Assembly (NCBI GenBank): GCA_903850425.1 | Contig: CAINLR010000093.1 | Span: forward strand, 1-64,000 | Origin: an uncultured Verrucomicrobia subdivision 3 bacterium | Lineage (GTDB): Bacteria; Verrucomicrobiota; Verrucomicrobiia; Limisphaerales; UBA11358 | Direction of reading: 5' to 3' | Length of the DNA stretch: 64,000 bases | Part shown: piece after piece, positions 28,493 to 37,608 of the stretch | Position numbering within the stretch: the first letter of the stretch is position 1 | How the letters are laid out: every line of letters begins with the position of its first letter | Position numbers and translations under genes: made by a program | Notes under the pieces: model-generated | Told to the model about the DNA's origin: nothing | Seen by the model: only the letters and a program-made list of their open reading frames with translations | Databases searched by the model: none

Positions 28493-28714
28493 ATGGCTGT
28501 GTTTCATCAACGCCTTCCCCGCTATGTGGCCTTGGCCGCCTTGCTGTTCTATGGGCTGACGCTCAATTGGGGCACCACCCTGAACAGTCTGCCATTGGCG
28601 TCCAAGGTCGCCGGCTGGGACTGGGTGGCTGACCTCGGAAAACCGGCACCTGTTAACTCCGGCGGACCACAGCCCGAAACATCCAACATCCAACATCCGC
28701 CAGCGATTTCTTGA
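28493..28714 (+). pseudogene. Truncated N-terminus of a polytopic membrane protein
   Basis: The 73-residue frame starts MAVFHQRLPRYVALAALLFY and continues with one hydrophobic segment and LPLASKVAGWDW. This beginning resembles the N-terminus of large multi-pass membrane proteins (DUF2723 or membrane-TPR type) where a variant of 'LPLxxKVxGWDW' follows the first helix; that resemblance is from memory. After about 47 residues the sequence turns into repeat-derived Pro/Gln-rich text and stops. The rest of the 558-bp gap (28245-28802) holds the rpoC terminator, a TTGACCC/GGGTCAA hairpin at 28711-28736 and nothing else I recognise. Confidence 0.4.
28678..28698. repeat. Short copy of the ACATCCAACATCC intergenic repeat
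   Basis: Three tandem CATCCAA-like units belong to the same family as the long inverted copy at 49081-49176 and the in-gene copy at 3185-3222. Confidence 0.6.
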
Positions 28715-28802
28715 CCCCGCGTGGCCGGCGGGTCAATTTGTCCGCGCGGAGGCGGCAGGCGCGAGCCGGCCAGCCGGTGCTTGAACCTGTCCAGTCCATC
28801 AA

Positions 28803-31463
28803 ATGAAAACACTTTTTTATTGCCTCATAACGCTAGGAATTATTTTGAGACCGCTCGCTGCGGCGGCTGCCGGGACGGAGGCGCTGGCGGTCGAGTGTAT
28901 CAAGTCCGCAAGTTTTTTGGCGCCGGCGGCGGCGTCCGGGCGGTTGAATTATGCGCCGGACCGGACGGTGGCGGTGCGGCACCTGGCCTTGGAGGTCACC
29001 CCCGACTTTAAGCATCGAACTGTGGCGGGCAAGGCGACGTGGCAATTCAAGCCGCTCGTCCAGCCGGCGCAGGAATTGAAATTGGATGCGGTCGGCCTGG
29101 ACGTGGAGTCCGTCACGGCGACGGAAAAAATCCAAGGATTTCAGGTCACGACGGATCAGTTGATTATCACGTTCGCGGCACCGATCGCGGCGGAGCAGAT
29201 GGCGAGTGTGACGATCACCTATCACGCCGAGCCGGACTCGGGCTTGTATTTCCGCACGCCGGAAATGGGTTACAAGCCGGGCGACACGCATTGCTTTTCA
29301 CAGGGCGAAGAAATCACGGCGCGGCATTGGTATCCGTGTTTTGATTCGCCCAACGAGAAATTCACCTCGGAACTCACCTGCCATGTGCCGGCGGGCATGA
29401 CGGTGATTTCCAACGGCCGGCTGGTGGCGCAAACCAACGATGCGGCGACGGGCTTGACCGAGTTTCATTGGTCGCAGGAACAGCCGCACGCGAACTATTT
29501 GATTTCGTTAGTGGCGGGTTATTTCAAGAAAATTGAAGGCAAGCACAAGGACGTGCCGCTGGCGTTTCTGACGCCGCCGTCGGAATTTGACGAAGCCGCG
29601 AATTCGTTTCGGGACACGGACGAGATCATGAGTTTTTTCGAGGAGGAAATCGGCGTGCCGTTTCCGTGGGCGAAGTATGCTCAAACGTGCGTGAATGATT
29701 TCGTCGCCGGCGGCATGGAGAACACGAGCGCGACGACGCTGACCGATGCGACGCTGTTCACCGCCGCCACCGAGAACATTCACAGCAGTCAGAGTTTGGT
29801 CGCGCATGAAATGGCGCACCAATGGTTCGGCGATTTGGTGACCTGCAAGGACTGGAGCCACATCTGGTTGAACGAGGGTTTTGCGACGTATTATCAGGTG
29901 CTGTTCGATGGTTATAAAAACGGACATGAGGCGCTGCTTTACGATCTCTATGGCAGTGCGCGGCATGTGACGGGCATGGCGAATGACGTGAATCCGATTG
30001 TGCGGCGGAACTACGACGAGCCGTCTGAAATGTTTGGCTACCTCGCTTATCCCAAAGGCGGATGGGTGCTGCACATGCTGCGTTCGCAACTGGGCGCGGA
30101 GCTTTATCGCCGCTGCATCAGGACGTATTTGGAGCGCCATCGCTACGGCAATGTGACGACGGAGGATTTGCGCGCGGTGATCGAGGAACTGACCGGGCGT
30201 TCGTATGACCAGTTCTTCGATCAATGGCTGTATCACGCGCACCACCCGGAACTGAGCGTGGAGTATTCATGGGACGAGCTGACGAAGCTGGCGAAAGTTT
30301 CCATCCGCCAAAATCAGGAGTTGGGCAAGAATGTTCTGCTCTTCAAATTTCCGCTGACGCTCCGGTTCAAGGGCAAATTCGGCACGGTGGATCGCCCGGT
30401 TGAAATCAAGGAAGCGGCCGCCGAATTTTATTTTCCACTTGCCGCCGCGCCCGAAATCGTGCGCGTGGATCCCGACTACACGCTGCTCGCGAAGACCACG
30501 TTTAATCTGCCGAACGAAATGCTGTTCGCCCAACTGGCCGATCCGGCGGACATGATTGGACGTTTGCTCGCGCTGGAACAACTCGCCAACAACCACGATC
30601 AGCAGACGGTGGCGAAGATAAAGCGGACGCTCAACACCGATGCTTTTTACGGCGTGCGCGTCGAGGCGGCGAAGGCCTTGCAGAGTATTCACACGGACGA
30701 GGCGCTGACCGCGTTGCTGGATTCGGCCAAACAACCGGACGCGCGCGTGCGCAGCGCGGTGGTGGCGGCCATCGGGGGATTTTTTCGCGACACGGCGGGA
30801 GAGTTCGCGGGCCAGGTGCTCGGGAACGAGCAGAACCCCGCGATTGTGGCCGATGCCCTGCGCAATCTCGCGGCTTACGATCAACCAGAAGTTCACGCGA
30901 CGTTGATCAAATACCTGAACTCCGAATCCTTTCACGAAGACCTCGCGGGCGCGGCCATCGGCGCGATCCGCGCGCAGGATGATCCCGCTTACCTGGTCCC
31001 GCTCTTGCAGACGTTAGCCAAGCGCGAGAACGAAATGCCGGCACGCATATTCGCCCAAGGCCTCGGCACCGTGGCCTATCTGGCGCGCAACGAGGAGAAG
31101 AAGGACGGCGTGCGCGAATTCCTGATCGGACAGGTGAACAGTCTGAAAAAAAACACCCGTCTTCGGGCCATCGAAGCGCTCGGGACGCTGGGCGATTCAA
31201 AAGCCATTGCAATGCTGGAGACGTTCGCCACCGCCGCGCTGGTCAGCCCGGAGCGCACCGCTGCGGAACAGGCCCTCACGGCGTTGCGCGCGGCTCGCAA
31301 ACCGGTGGATGACTTCAAGAACCTGCGCGCGGAAGTGTTGGATTTACAGAAAGCCGATCGCAATCTACGCCGCGACTTGGATGAATTGAAAAAGAAAATG
31401 GAAGCGCGCGAGCCGTCCAAAACGCTGGATAAAAACCACAAGACCGTAAAAAATTCCAAGTGA
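28803..31463 (+). CDS. Exported M1-family aminopeptidase with C-terminal HEAT-like repeats
   Basis: The enzyme is a zinc aminopeptidase. Of its 886 residues, the first ~22 are a signal peptide (MKTLFYCLITLGIILRPLAA). The M1 core follows, with the exopeptidase motif GGMEN near residue 303 and the zinc site H335-E336-x-x-H339 with E358 in HEMAHQWFGD...NEGFA. Residues about 590-850 are helical repeats (VRVEAAKALQSIHTDEALTALLD, VRSAVVAAIGGF) that look like HEAT/PBS lyase-type repeats instead of the usual ERAP-type C-terminal domain. The end is a Lys/Glu coiled-coil. It probably digests peptides in the periplasm or outside the cell. Confidence 0.92.
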   Translation: MKTLFYCLITLGIILRPLAAAAAGTEALAVECIKSASFLAPAAASGRLNYAPDRTVAVRHLALEVTPDFKHRTVAGKATWQFKPLVQPAQELKLDAVGLDVESVTATEKIQGFQVTTDQLIITFAAPIAAEQMASVTITYHAEPDSGLYFRTPEMGYKPGDTHCFSQGEEITARHWYPCFDSPNEKFTSELTCHVPAGMTVISNGRLVAQTNDAATGLTEFHWSQEQPHANYLISLVAGYFKKIEGKHKDVPLAFLTPPSEFDEAANSFRDTDEIMSFFEEEIGVPFPWAKYAQTCVNDFVAGGMENTSATTLTDATLFTAATENIHSSQSLVAHEMAHQWFGDLVTCKDWSHIWLNEGFATYYQVLFDGYKNGHEALLYDLYGSARHVTGMANDVNPIVRRNYDEPSEMFGYLAYPKGGWVLHMLRSQLGAELYRRCIRTYLERHRYGNVTTEDLRAVIEELTGRSYDQFFDQWLYHAHHPELSVEYSWDELTKLAKVSIRQNQELGKNVLLFKFPLTLRFKGKFGTVDRPVEIKEAAAEFYFPLAAAPEIVRVDPDYTLLAKTTFNLPNEMLFAQLADPADMIGRLLALEQLANNHDQQTVAKIKRTLNTDAFYGVRVEAAKALQSIHTDEALTALLDSAKQPDARVRSAVVAAIGGFFRDTAGEFAGQVLGNEQNPAIVADALRNLAAYDQPEVHATLIKYLNSESFHEDLAGAAIGAIRAQDDPAYLVPLLQTLAKRENEMPARIFAQGLGTVAYLARNEEKKDGVREFLIGQVNSLKKNTRLRAIEALGTLGDSKAIAMLETFATAALVSPERTAAEQALTALRAARKPVDDFKNLRAEVLDLQKADRNLRRDLDELKKKMEAREPSKTLDKNHKTVKNSK

Positions 31464-31549
31464 CCTTACACCATCGGCAGTTTATTTATTAGCGAACGCG
31501 TGACGATGCCGTCAGAACTCAACGCCCGGTGCCAAGACGCGGAGCAAAG

Positions 31550-31624
31550 CCGGCGGAGCCGCAACCAAATCGCAGTGGCACGGGCAGGGACGCCCATGCC
31601 ACTACGCTAGCCACGCTCCGCCGG
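31550..31624. repeat. Nested inverted repeat between the convergent protease genes
   Basis: Outer 10-bp arms CCGGCGGAGC and GCTCCGCCGG (31550-31559 and 31615-31624) enclose an inner hairpin AGTGGCA...TGCCACT (31574-31603). It lies between the convergent M1 and M16 genes and may serve as a bidirectional transcription end or be a mobile REP-like unit. Confidence 0.75.
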
Positions 31625-31642
31625 TTCCGAGCCAGAGACGAG

Positions 31643-34525
31643 CTACGCCTTGGGCACGACCGGCGGTTCCGGCGGACGGTTCGTTTTGAAGTCGCCGCCG
31701 GTGACGATGAATAGTTTTTTCGGATCAATGTATTTTCGCAACGCCGCATTCACCTGGTCAGGAGTCAAGGCTTCGAGATTATGGTCCAGCGTGGATTCGA
31801 AGGCCGCCGTCCGGTCCAGGCTACGGAGATGCGATAACATTCCCGCCAATGACGGATCGTCGGCCCGACTGATCTTGCGCGTTTGCAGATACCCGGCCTT
31901 GGCCTTGGCCAATTCTTCCGGCGTGACCCCGTCGCGCAGGAGTCGTTCCAATTCCTCATGCGCCGCGAGGTCCACGCGTGCGACATTGTTGGGATTGGCA
32001 ATGGCGGCGATGCTGAAACTCGCCCGCTGATCCCAGGCGGAAACGCTCAAGCTTGAATTGACGCCGTAGGAGAGGCCTTCTTTTTGCCGGATCCGGTCGC
32101 CCAGCCGCGAGGACAATGCGCCGCTGCCCAGGATATGATTCCCGATCAGCAACGCCGGATAGTCAGCCGCATCATCGCGCAACGGAAACAACAGCCCAGC
32201 CATGTAAGTGGCATTGGCCTTGTCGGGCGTATTGATTTCCTGTCGTCCGCCGGCCAATCCGTCGGGAACTGAACTGGCGATGCGCGCATATGGTTGCGCC
32301 GCTTTCCAGCCGGATAGCGTTTCCTTGAGGCTGGCGAGATTGGTTTCGCTGTCGAAATCGCCCACGATGGTCAGTTCGCCCGCCTGGGAGCCCAGATAGT
32401 TTTGATAGAGTCGGACCACGTCGGCGTAACTGGCCTGGTTATAATTTTCCAGCGACTCTTCCACCGTGGGCACATAGCGCACGTCGCCTTTGGGATAAGG
32501 ATTCAGTTGGCGCTGCAAGTAGCGGGCCGCCAGCGCGCTCGGCTCGGTGCGCAATTGTTGCAGGCCGGAGATGCGCTCACCTTTCATCAATTCAAACTGG
32601 TCCGCCGGCAGCGCGGGCTCGCGTAGCACCTGCCGGAAAATTTTCAGCACTGCCGGCAAGGTCGCGCGTTTGGCTTGAATGGAAAAAGTCACTTCGCCCA
32701 AAGCCCCGCCGCCGCCGCCGCCGCGGCCGCCGCGCCCGCCGCGCCCACCGCCGCCGGCGGAAATTACGGCATTAAGCTGGTCGAGCGCGTCGCGGTATTC
32801 CTGATAAGGAAGCTGTTTGGTGCCGCGCAACATGAGTTCGGGCAGCAGGCCGGCCGGCACTTCCAGGCCTTTGAGATTGTCCTCGTTGCCGTAGCGCAAT
32901 GTGAGCAACAGCCGCACTTCTTCGCCGCGCGATTTCTTGGGCAGCAACGTCACTTTGATTCCCTCTGGCAAGGTCGAACGCAGCACGCGCGCTTCGATGT
33001 TCTCGGGCGTCGCCTCGAACGCCTCGCCCGCCGCGATGGCGGATCGTCCGTGATAATCCGCCATCAGCGCCGGGAGATCGGGGGCGGCTGGAATTTCCAC
33101 CAGTTCGGATTTATCCGTCGGAATGAAAAATCCCACCGTGCGATTGTCGCGCTGAAGATACTTGGCCGCCACCGCTTGCACGGCGGCGGGTGTGACTTGC
33201 TCGATCCGGTCGCGATGGATGAAATATAGCCGCCAGTCGCCTTGCGCCGCCCACTCGCTCAAGGCAACCGCGATGCGGCTGGTGTCGTTGGCCGCCAATT
33301 CCCGCGCCTTGAGAATCTGCTGACGCGCGCGGGCCACTTCCTCAGCGGTCACGCCGTTGGTGCCGATGGACTCCACGGTCGAAAACAGCCCGTCGCGAAC
33401 GGCCTCGAGCGAATTGTCCCGGGGCACTTCCGCATCCACGGAGAACAAGCCCGGATCATGTTCCGCGTCGGCCCCGGCAAAAGCGCTCGTGGCCAGCTTG
33501 GTTTCCACCAGCGCACGGTAAAGCCGGCCGGAAGGCTGCGTGCTCAAAATGCGCGCGAGCACTTCCAGCGCGGCGATGTCCGCGTGCGACCCCGCCGGGA
33601 TGTGATACGCGGCGGAGACCATGCCGACATCGCCCACGCGGCGCAACACCACCGAGCGTTCCCCATCCTGCGGCGGTTCCACGGTGTAAGCATTGTTCAG
33701 GACTCGCGCCGGCCGCGGGATGCCGCCAAAATATTTTTGCACCAGCCCCAGCGCCCTGGCTTCATCGAACTTGCCGGCGACGATGAGGAAGACATTGTCC
33801 GGCTGATAATATTTCTCGTAGAATCTTTTCAGGTTGTCCACCGGCACGTTTTCAATATCGCTGCGGTTGCCAATGGTGGGCTTGCCGTAGTTGTGCCAAT
33901 GGTAGGCGGCGGCGGCCAGCCGTTTGCCGAGCAGGTTGCCCGGCGAATTTTCCCCGCGCTCAAACTCATTGCGCACGACGGTCATTTCCGAACGCAAATC
34001 CTCGCCTTTAATGTAACTGTTCACCAGGCGGTCGGCTTCCAGGTCAATGGCGAACTCGAGGTTCTCGTCGTTGGCCGCGAGCGTCTCAAAATAATTCACC
34101 CGGTCGCTCGACGTGCTGCCGTTGAACTGCGCGCCGTGATCCTGCAACGCCTTCGGAATTTTCGGATGGCGCGGCGTGCCCTTGAACACCATGTGCTCCA
34201 ACAGGTGCGCCATGCCCGTTTCGCCGTAGCCTTCCACGCGCGAACCGACCAGCACCGTCAGGTTCACCGTGATTTTTGATTGCGACTCGTCGGGGAACAA
34301 CAGCACATGCAGACCATTGTCAAACGCGTATTCATTGATGCCTTCCACGGCCGCAATTTTGCGCGGCAGCGAAGCGGGCGGGGTGGCTGCGCCAGCCAAT
34401 TTTTCCGTCGCGCCCGTCGCGCGCGGTTGGGGCGGTGCCGCATCCGGCGCCGCGTTGGCCACCGCGAGTGTGAAGGCTGTCAGCAACAAAAAAGCGGACC
34501 GAACGGAATGGGAATGACGGTTCAT
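31643..34525 (-). CDS. Exported M16-family (insulinase-type) zinc protease, double domain
   Basis: The 960-aa protein has a signal peptide (residues about 10-25). Its first M16 domain has the inverted zinc motif H107-x-x-E110-H111 in MAHLLEHMVFKG, followed by the downstream glutamate region SEMTVVRNEFERGENSP. A second M16-like half from about residue 520 lacks HxxEH and is probably the non-catalytic partner (SYGVNSSLSVSAW, DDAADYPALLIGNHILG). Between the halves is a Gly/Arg linker GGGGRGGRGGRGGGGGG. This resembles PqqL/YmxG-like exported peptidases. It is convergent with the M1 aminopeptidase gene. Confidence 0.92.
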   Translation of the reverse strand: MNRHSHSVRSAFLLLTAFTLAVANAAPDAAPPQPRATGATEKLAGAATPPASLPRKIAAVEGINEYAFDNGLHVLLFPDESQSKITVNLTVLVGSRVEGYGETGMAHLLEHMVFKGTPRHPKIPKALQDHGAQFNGSTSSDRVNYFETLAANDENLEFAIDLEADRLVNSYIKGEDLRSEMTVVRNEFERGENSPGNLLGKRLAAAAYHWHNYGKPTIGNRSDIENVPVDNLKRFYEKYYQPDNVFLIVAGKFDEARALGLVQKYFGGIPRPARVLNNAYTVEPPQDGERSVVLRRVGDVGMVSAAYHIPAGSHADIAALEVLARILSTQPSGRLYRALVETKLATSAFAGADAEHDPGLFSVDAEVPRDNSLEAVRDGLFSTVESIGTNGVTAEEVARARQQILKARELAANDTSRIAVALSEWAAQGDWRLYFIHRDRIEQVTPAAVQAVAAKYLQRDNRTVGFFIPTDKSELVEIPAAPDLPALMADYHGRSAIAAGEAFEATPENIEARVLRSTLPEGIKVTLLPKKSRGEEVRLLLTLRYGNEDNLKGLEVPAGLLPELMLRGTKQLPYQEYRDALDQLNAVISAGGGGRGGRGGRGGGGGGALGEVTFSIQAKRATLPAVLKIFRQVLREPALPADQFELMKGERISGLQQLRTEPSALAARYLQRQLNPYPKGDVRYVPTVEESLENYNQASYADVVRLYQNYLGSQAGELTIVGDFDSETNLASLKETLSGWKAAQPYARIASSVPDGLAGGRQEINTPDKANATYMAGLLFPLRDDAADYPALLIGNHILGSGALSSRLGDRIRQKEGLSYGVNSSLSVSAWDQRASFSIAAIANPNNVARVDLAAHEELERLLRDGVTPEELAKAKAGYLQTRKISRADDPSLAGMLSHLRSLDRTAAFESTLDHNLEALTPDQVNAALRKYIDPKKLFIVTGGDFKTNRPPEPPVVPKA

Positions 34526-35212
34526 AATTGAAAATTATTTTTGATTGGATCATTTCTCTGGCGACGTGTTCTCTTGGATCACCGCCCGGAGGTGGTCCGA
34601 GTCTGGCGAGCTTAGTTTTTGGTTCCGGCTTTGTCCATCCCTGACTGAAATCGTTGCCGCCGCCCGGGCTGCCGGACTAGCAACGCGCTGAGCGCGGAGC
34701 GATCCGCCAAGCGTCTCGCTCCGGTCAAATGCCCTCGACTGCCTGCCGAGTCGCTTGCGCCTGTGAATGACCAATCGGTCATTGATTGTGGCGCGGCGAA
34801 AATCCTGGCGCTGGCGGCGGAAACCAAGTTTGCCTCGAACCGCATTGTCCGCCGAACCCCACTGCGGACAGCGAATTCCCGCGGGGTGCGGTTTGGGTTT
34901 TCCGAAGACCAGGAATTGACCGAACACATCTCCACGCAACCGCGGTCATCCAAATTCGGTCTGGCGAATGCGGATTTTCCCGCGCTGGCAAACCCAGTCT
35001 GCTCAAGGCCGGCAACTTGATTTGCGTGCCGCCGCATCTGCCCCAGCAACCGCAACGCAGGCTTCCCGCCGTTTTTGCAGCGAAACGACCAAATTGACGA
35101 TGAAATCCAAAAATAAATCTAAAAATAACATTGACACAAAACGCCGATTGCGGCTTACTTGGCGCGAGTTGGAAATAGTATAATAATTTTAGAACAATCA
35201 ACGAAGGGCCAT
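34526..35212. other. 687-bp intergenic stretch between M16 protease and PEP-CTERM gene
   Basis: I see no gene I can support. Open frames exist in several phases but none has a recognised motif. The part near 34660-34730 contains GC-rich text of the dispersed-repeat type (CTGAGCGCGGAGCGATCCGCC). The part from about 35100 is AT-rich with ATAAA-type runs and leads into the PEP-CTERM promoter. The M16 promoter must lie on the left edge. Confidence 0.5.
35179..35184 (+). promoter_or_regulatory. TATAAT -10 box upstream of the PEP-CTERM gene
   Basis: A perfect TATAAT lies 28 bp before the start codon. A good -35 at the right distance is not visible; TTGACA at 35131-35136 is 42 bp away and so is not its partner. 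GAAGGG at 35203-35208 serves as the ribosome binding site 4 nt before the ATG. Confidence 0.5.
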
Positions 35213-35923
35213 ATGAATAAAAACTTAAACAAGTTAGTTTGCGCGGGTGCCTTAATGGCGCTTGGCTTCACTGCATCGGCTTACACGATTTTCGACAATA
35301 CTACCGCTTACAACACCAATTTGTTGACAGCTCCAAACGGATTAGAGATTGGCAACGAAGTCACATTGGGTTCGGGCTGGTATCTGACGAATTTTCAATT
35401 CGAATATTACAGTTCCAATCTAACACTGAATGCGGGGTTGGGCATTGACGTTAAGTTTTATAGCACCAACGGCGGGACAATTTCTCCGCAAGGCTATCTA
35501 TCACCGGGAACACTGATTTTTAACAGTGGCTTTTTCTATAATACCGGGTCAACACTAATTCCTGGGAATGGAGCTCATGATTGGAGTTACAATGCGTTTG
35601 ATTTATACACCGGTGCTGCCGTTCCGTTAAACACCGGGTTGGCCGGTAATAAATTGCCAACCGATTTCTTCTTCACCATTACCTTCGCGAATATGGGCAC
35701 CAATAATATTCAATTTCCCTTGGCGAATACCTCCACCGGAACCAACTATGGAACTTATTGGGAATATAACACTTTCAGTAGTCAATGGAACGTGTATACC
35801 AATAGTGTTCCCGCCAATTTCCTCGTGGTTTTTCAAGGCGTGCCTGAGCCTTCGGTCTATGGGTTGGGCGTCATTGGCAGCGTGCTGCTGTTCGGCGTCA
35901 GTATGCTAAAGCGGAAGCGCTAA
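35213..35923 (+). CDS. PEP-CTERM sorting domain protein
   Basis: The 236-aa protein has a signal peptide (MNKNLNKLVCAGALMALGFTASA) and a C-terminal sorting signal: VPEPS, then a hydrophobic helix (GLGVIGSVLLFGVSML), then KRKR. Such proteins are recognised by an exosortase and anchored at or released from the cell surface. The middle is rich in Asn, Thr, Tyr and Gly and predicted beta. Start 35213 is chosen for its GAAGGG site and signal peptide. The gene is noticeably more AT-rich than its neighbours. No exosortase gene is in the window. Confidence 0.9.
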   Translation: MNKNLNKLVCAGALMALGFTASAYTIFDNTTAYNTNLLTAPNGLEIGNEVTLGSGWYLTNFQFEYYSSNLTLNAGLGIDVKFYSTNGGTISPQGYLSPGTLIFNSGFFYNTGSTLIPGNGAHDWSYNAFDLYTGAAVPLNTGLAGNKLPTDFFFTITFANMGTNNIQFPLANTSTGTNYGTYWEYNTFSSQWNVYTNSVPANFLVVFQGVPEPSVYGLGVIGSVLLFGVSMLKRKR

Positions 35924-35940
35924 TCCCCGGATCAAATTTT

Positions 35941-35991
35941 GCGGCGGCTTCTCAGCGCATCAAGCGTTTGAATCAAGCCGCCGCTTTTTTT
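35941..35991 (+). terminator. Rho-independent terminator after the PEP-CTERM gene
   Basis: GCGGCGGCTT and AAGCCGCCGC form a perfect 10-bp stem with a 24-nt loop, followed by seven T. The stem begins 17 bp after the stop codon. Confidence 0.88.
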
Positions 35992-36183
35992 GTATTGGTT
36001 TCCTGAGCCTCGAAGGGAAATAATCTGGGAGGATGATCAGTTCATTCTTGGCGGGTCCGAGCCTCGCTCCAACAATCATGCTCCGCCATGCTACCGACTC
36101 GATCACTGGCCACTCTCGTCTAAGCCAGCCGTGCCTTGGCGATCGAATTGCGTCGGCCTGCCAGTTGGCGTTTGTGTCTGGAT

Positions 36184-37608
36184 TTACGGCGGCGTTTTGG
36201 CGCGGTAAAAACGTCTGGGAATAGCGGCCGCTCCCAAATTGGTATAAAACAACTGGCCGTTGCTCAATGTATTGGTTTTCAGCGGCGTCCATTGCGTTAA
36301 ATTCGTCGAGGCTTGAATGACGACGCCGGCCGGAGCGGTTCCCGTCACTCGGAACGTAAAACTCCCGTTGGTTTGCCACTTGGGCGAGTCAATCATCAAG
36401 ATGGGCACCGCGACGTTCAGCGTCCAAGTATTGGTCTGTTTCAGGAAGTTTTTTGTATCTTTCCGAACGAGGTCGGTGGCATCCCAGACAATGGCGTCCA
36501 CGCGATTCGTGCCATTCCCCAGCGGCGCGGGCAGGAGATTCAGCACCGGATTGGTCGCGCCGCCAATGGCGACGAAGTTGGTGCGCCACTGGACATTCAG
36601 GGAGTGGGTTGCGGGTTGGAGCAGCGCAAGGCTGAAGGTCAGCATTTGGTTTAAGGTGATGGTCAGGCTGTTGGTCGCCGGGCTTCGAGTTTCCACTGGT
36701 CGGGTTTTGGCATAAATCGCCAGCACCAAAGTTTCCTGGCAGACCGGGCAAAAGGCATCGCCGTAGTATTGCATGCGACAATTCGCAAACGGTCGATACC
36801 AACCGCTGGTGTGATAATGAGCGCCTTGAAACAACCCGACGGTGGCTTGATAAATGGTGCTGTTTGGCGTGGGCAGCGGCGTGTTGGTGGTAATCCACGC
36901 ATTCCATTTTATCAGTGAATAAGCGGTGTTGGTCGTGGTGTTGGGTTCCTCAACATCCGGATATCCGAGGTAGGCCGACGTGTATTCATCGCCGAGATTA
37001 CCCAGAACATGGCCGGATTCATGCACCACAATCCTAGTGTCCGCCACGGAACTGATGGCCGCGTTACCGGAATTGTCGGAGCCACCAGGGGTAAGGTCAT
37101 TGACCAACAACGCGGCCATGAAATTATTTGTGCTGATGCTGGAAAAATAATTCTGCAACAGTGAATCTACTTTGCCTTGACCGTGACTGTAGCTGGCATC
37201 GGTCGCGTTCGGCGGCAGGGTGATGAAGAAATCGCTATAATTGTCATAGCTGCTGTTGAAATACGTATAGCCGTTGGTGTAGGCACCCGGAATGGTGCCG
37301 GGAACCAAGTGGGTTGACCCAGCGTGGGCCGAATTCGTGAAGATGGCGAAGACATTGAAGTAATTAGAATATTCCGCATACGGTTGGGAACTTAAGAACA
37401 CGGTCGCCGCGTTGGTGGCGTCGGATAGAAAACTGCCCATTTGACCGTTCGTGTAACCTTCGGAAAAAAGCACGAGATTGATACGATTGGTCGCTGGACC
37501 ATTGGTTACGATCGTGGCAAAGCTCGCGGACCTGGCCGGCAGCGCGGCGTGCAAGCATACCACCAGCCAGACTAATGCCAGAAAACTAGGCGGCAGATTT
37601 TTTTTCAT
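36184..37608 (-). CDS. Secreted M64-like zinc metallopeptidase
   Basis: The 474-aa protein has a signal peptide (residues about 8-28). Its catalytic region resembles the IgA-peptidase M64 family: NRINLVLFSEGYT near residue 41 and the metzincin-like site H196-E197-x-x-H200 in HESGHVLGNLGDEYT, with D207 as the likely third ligand. Near residue 283 the cysteines of CRMQYYGDAFCPVC are also typical. The last ~80 residues form the STNLTQW...FYR domain shared with other secreted proteins here. Its start codon overlaps the stop of the 922-aa beta-helix gene by 4 bp (ATGA), so translation is probably coupled and the protease may process or co-act with that protein. Confidence 0.83.
   Translation of the reverse strand: MKKNLPPSFLALVWLVVCLHAALPARSASFATIVTNGPATNRINLVLFSEGYTNGQMGSFLSDATNAATVFLSSQPYAEYSNYFNVFAIFTNSAHAGSTHLVPGTIPGAYTNGYTYFNSSYDNYSDFFITLPPNATDASYSHGQGKVDSLLQNYFSSISTNNFMAALLVNDLTPGGSDNSGNAAISSVADTRIVVHESGHVLGNLGDEYTSAYLGYPDVEEPNTTTNTAYSLIKWNAWITTNTPLPTPNSTIYQATVGLFQGAHYHTSGWYRPFANCRMQYYGDAFCPVCQETLVLAIYAKTRPVETRSPATNSLTITLNQMLTFSLALLQPATHSLNVQWRTNFVAIGGATNPVLNLLPAPLGNGTNRVDAIVWDATDLVRKDTKNFLKQTNTWTLNVAVPILMIDSPKWQTNGSFTFRVTGTAPAGVVIQASTNLTQWTPLKTNTLSNGQLFYTNLGAAAIPRRFYRAKTPP

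Noticed and set aside
34550-35097. Several open frames on both strands in the M16 to PEP-CTERM gap
   Set aside because: They overlap one another, lack motifs and show Arg-rich composition typical of GC-rich non-coding DNA.
35131-35184. TTGACA and TATAAT as one sigma70 promoter for the PEP-CTERM gene
   Set aside because: The boxes are 42 bp apart, far from the 16-18 bp needed.
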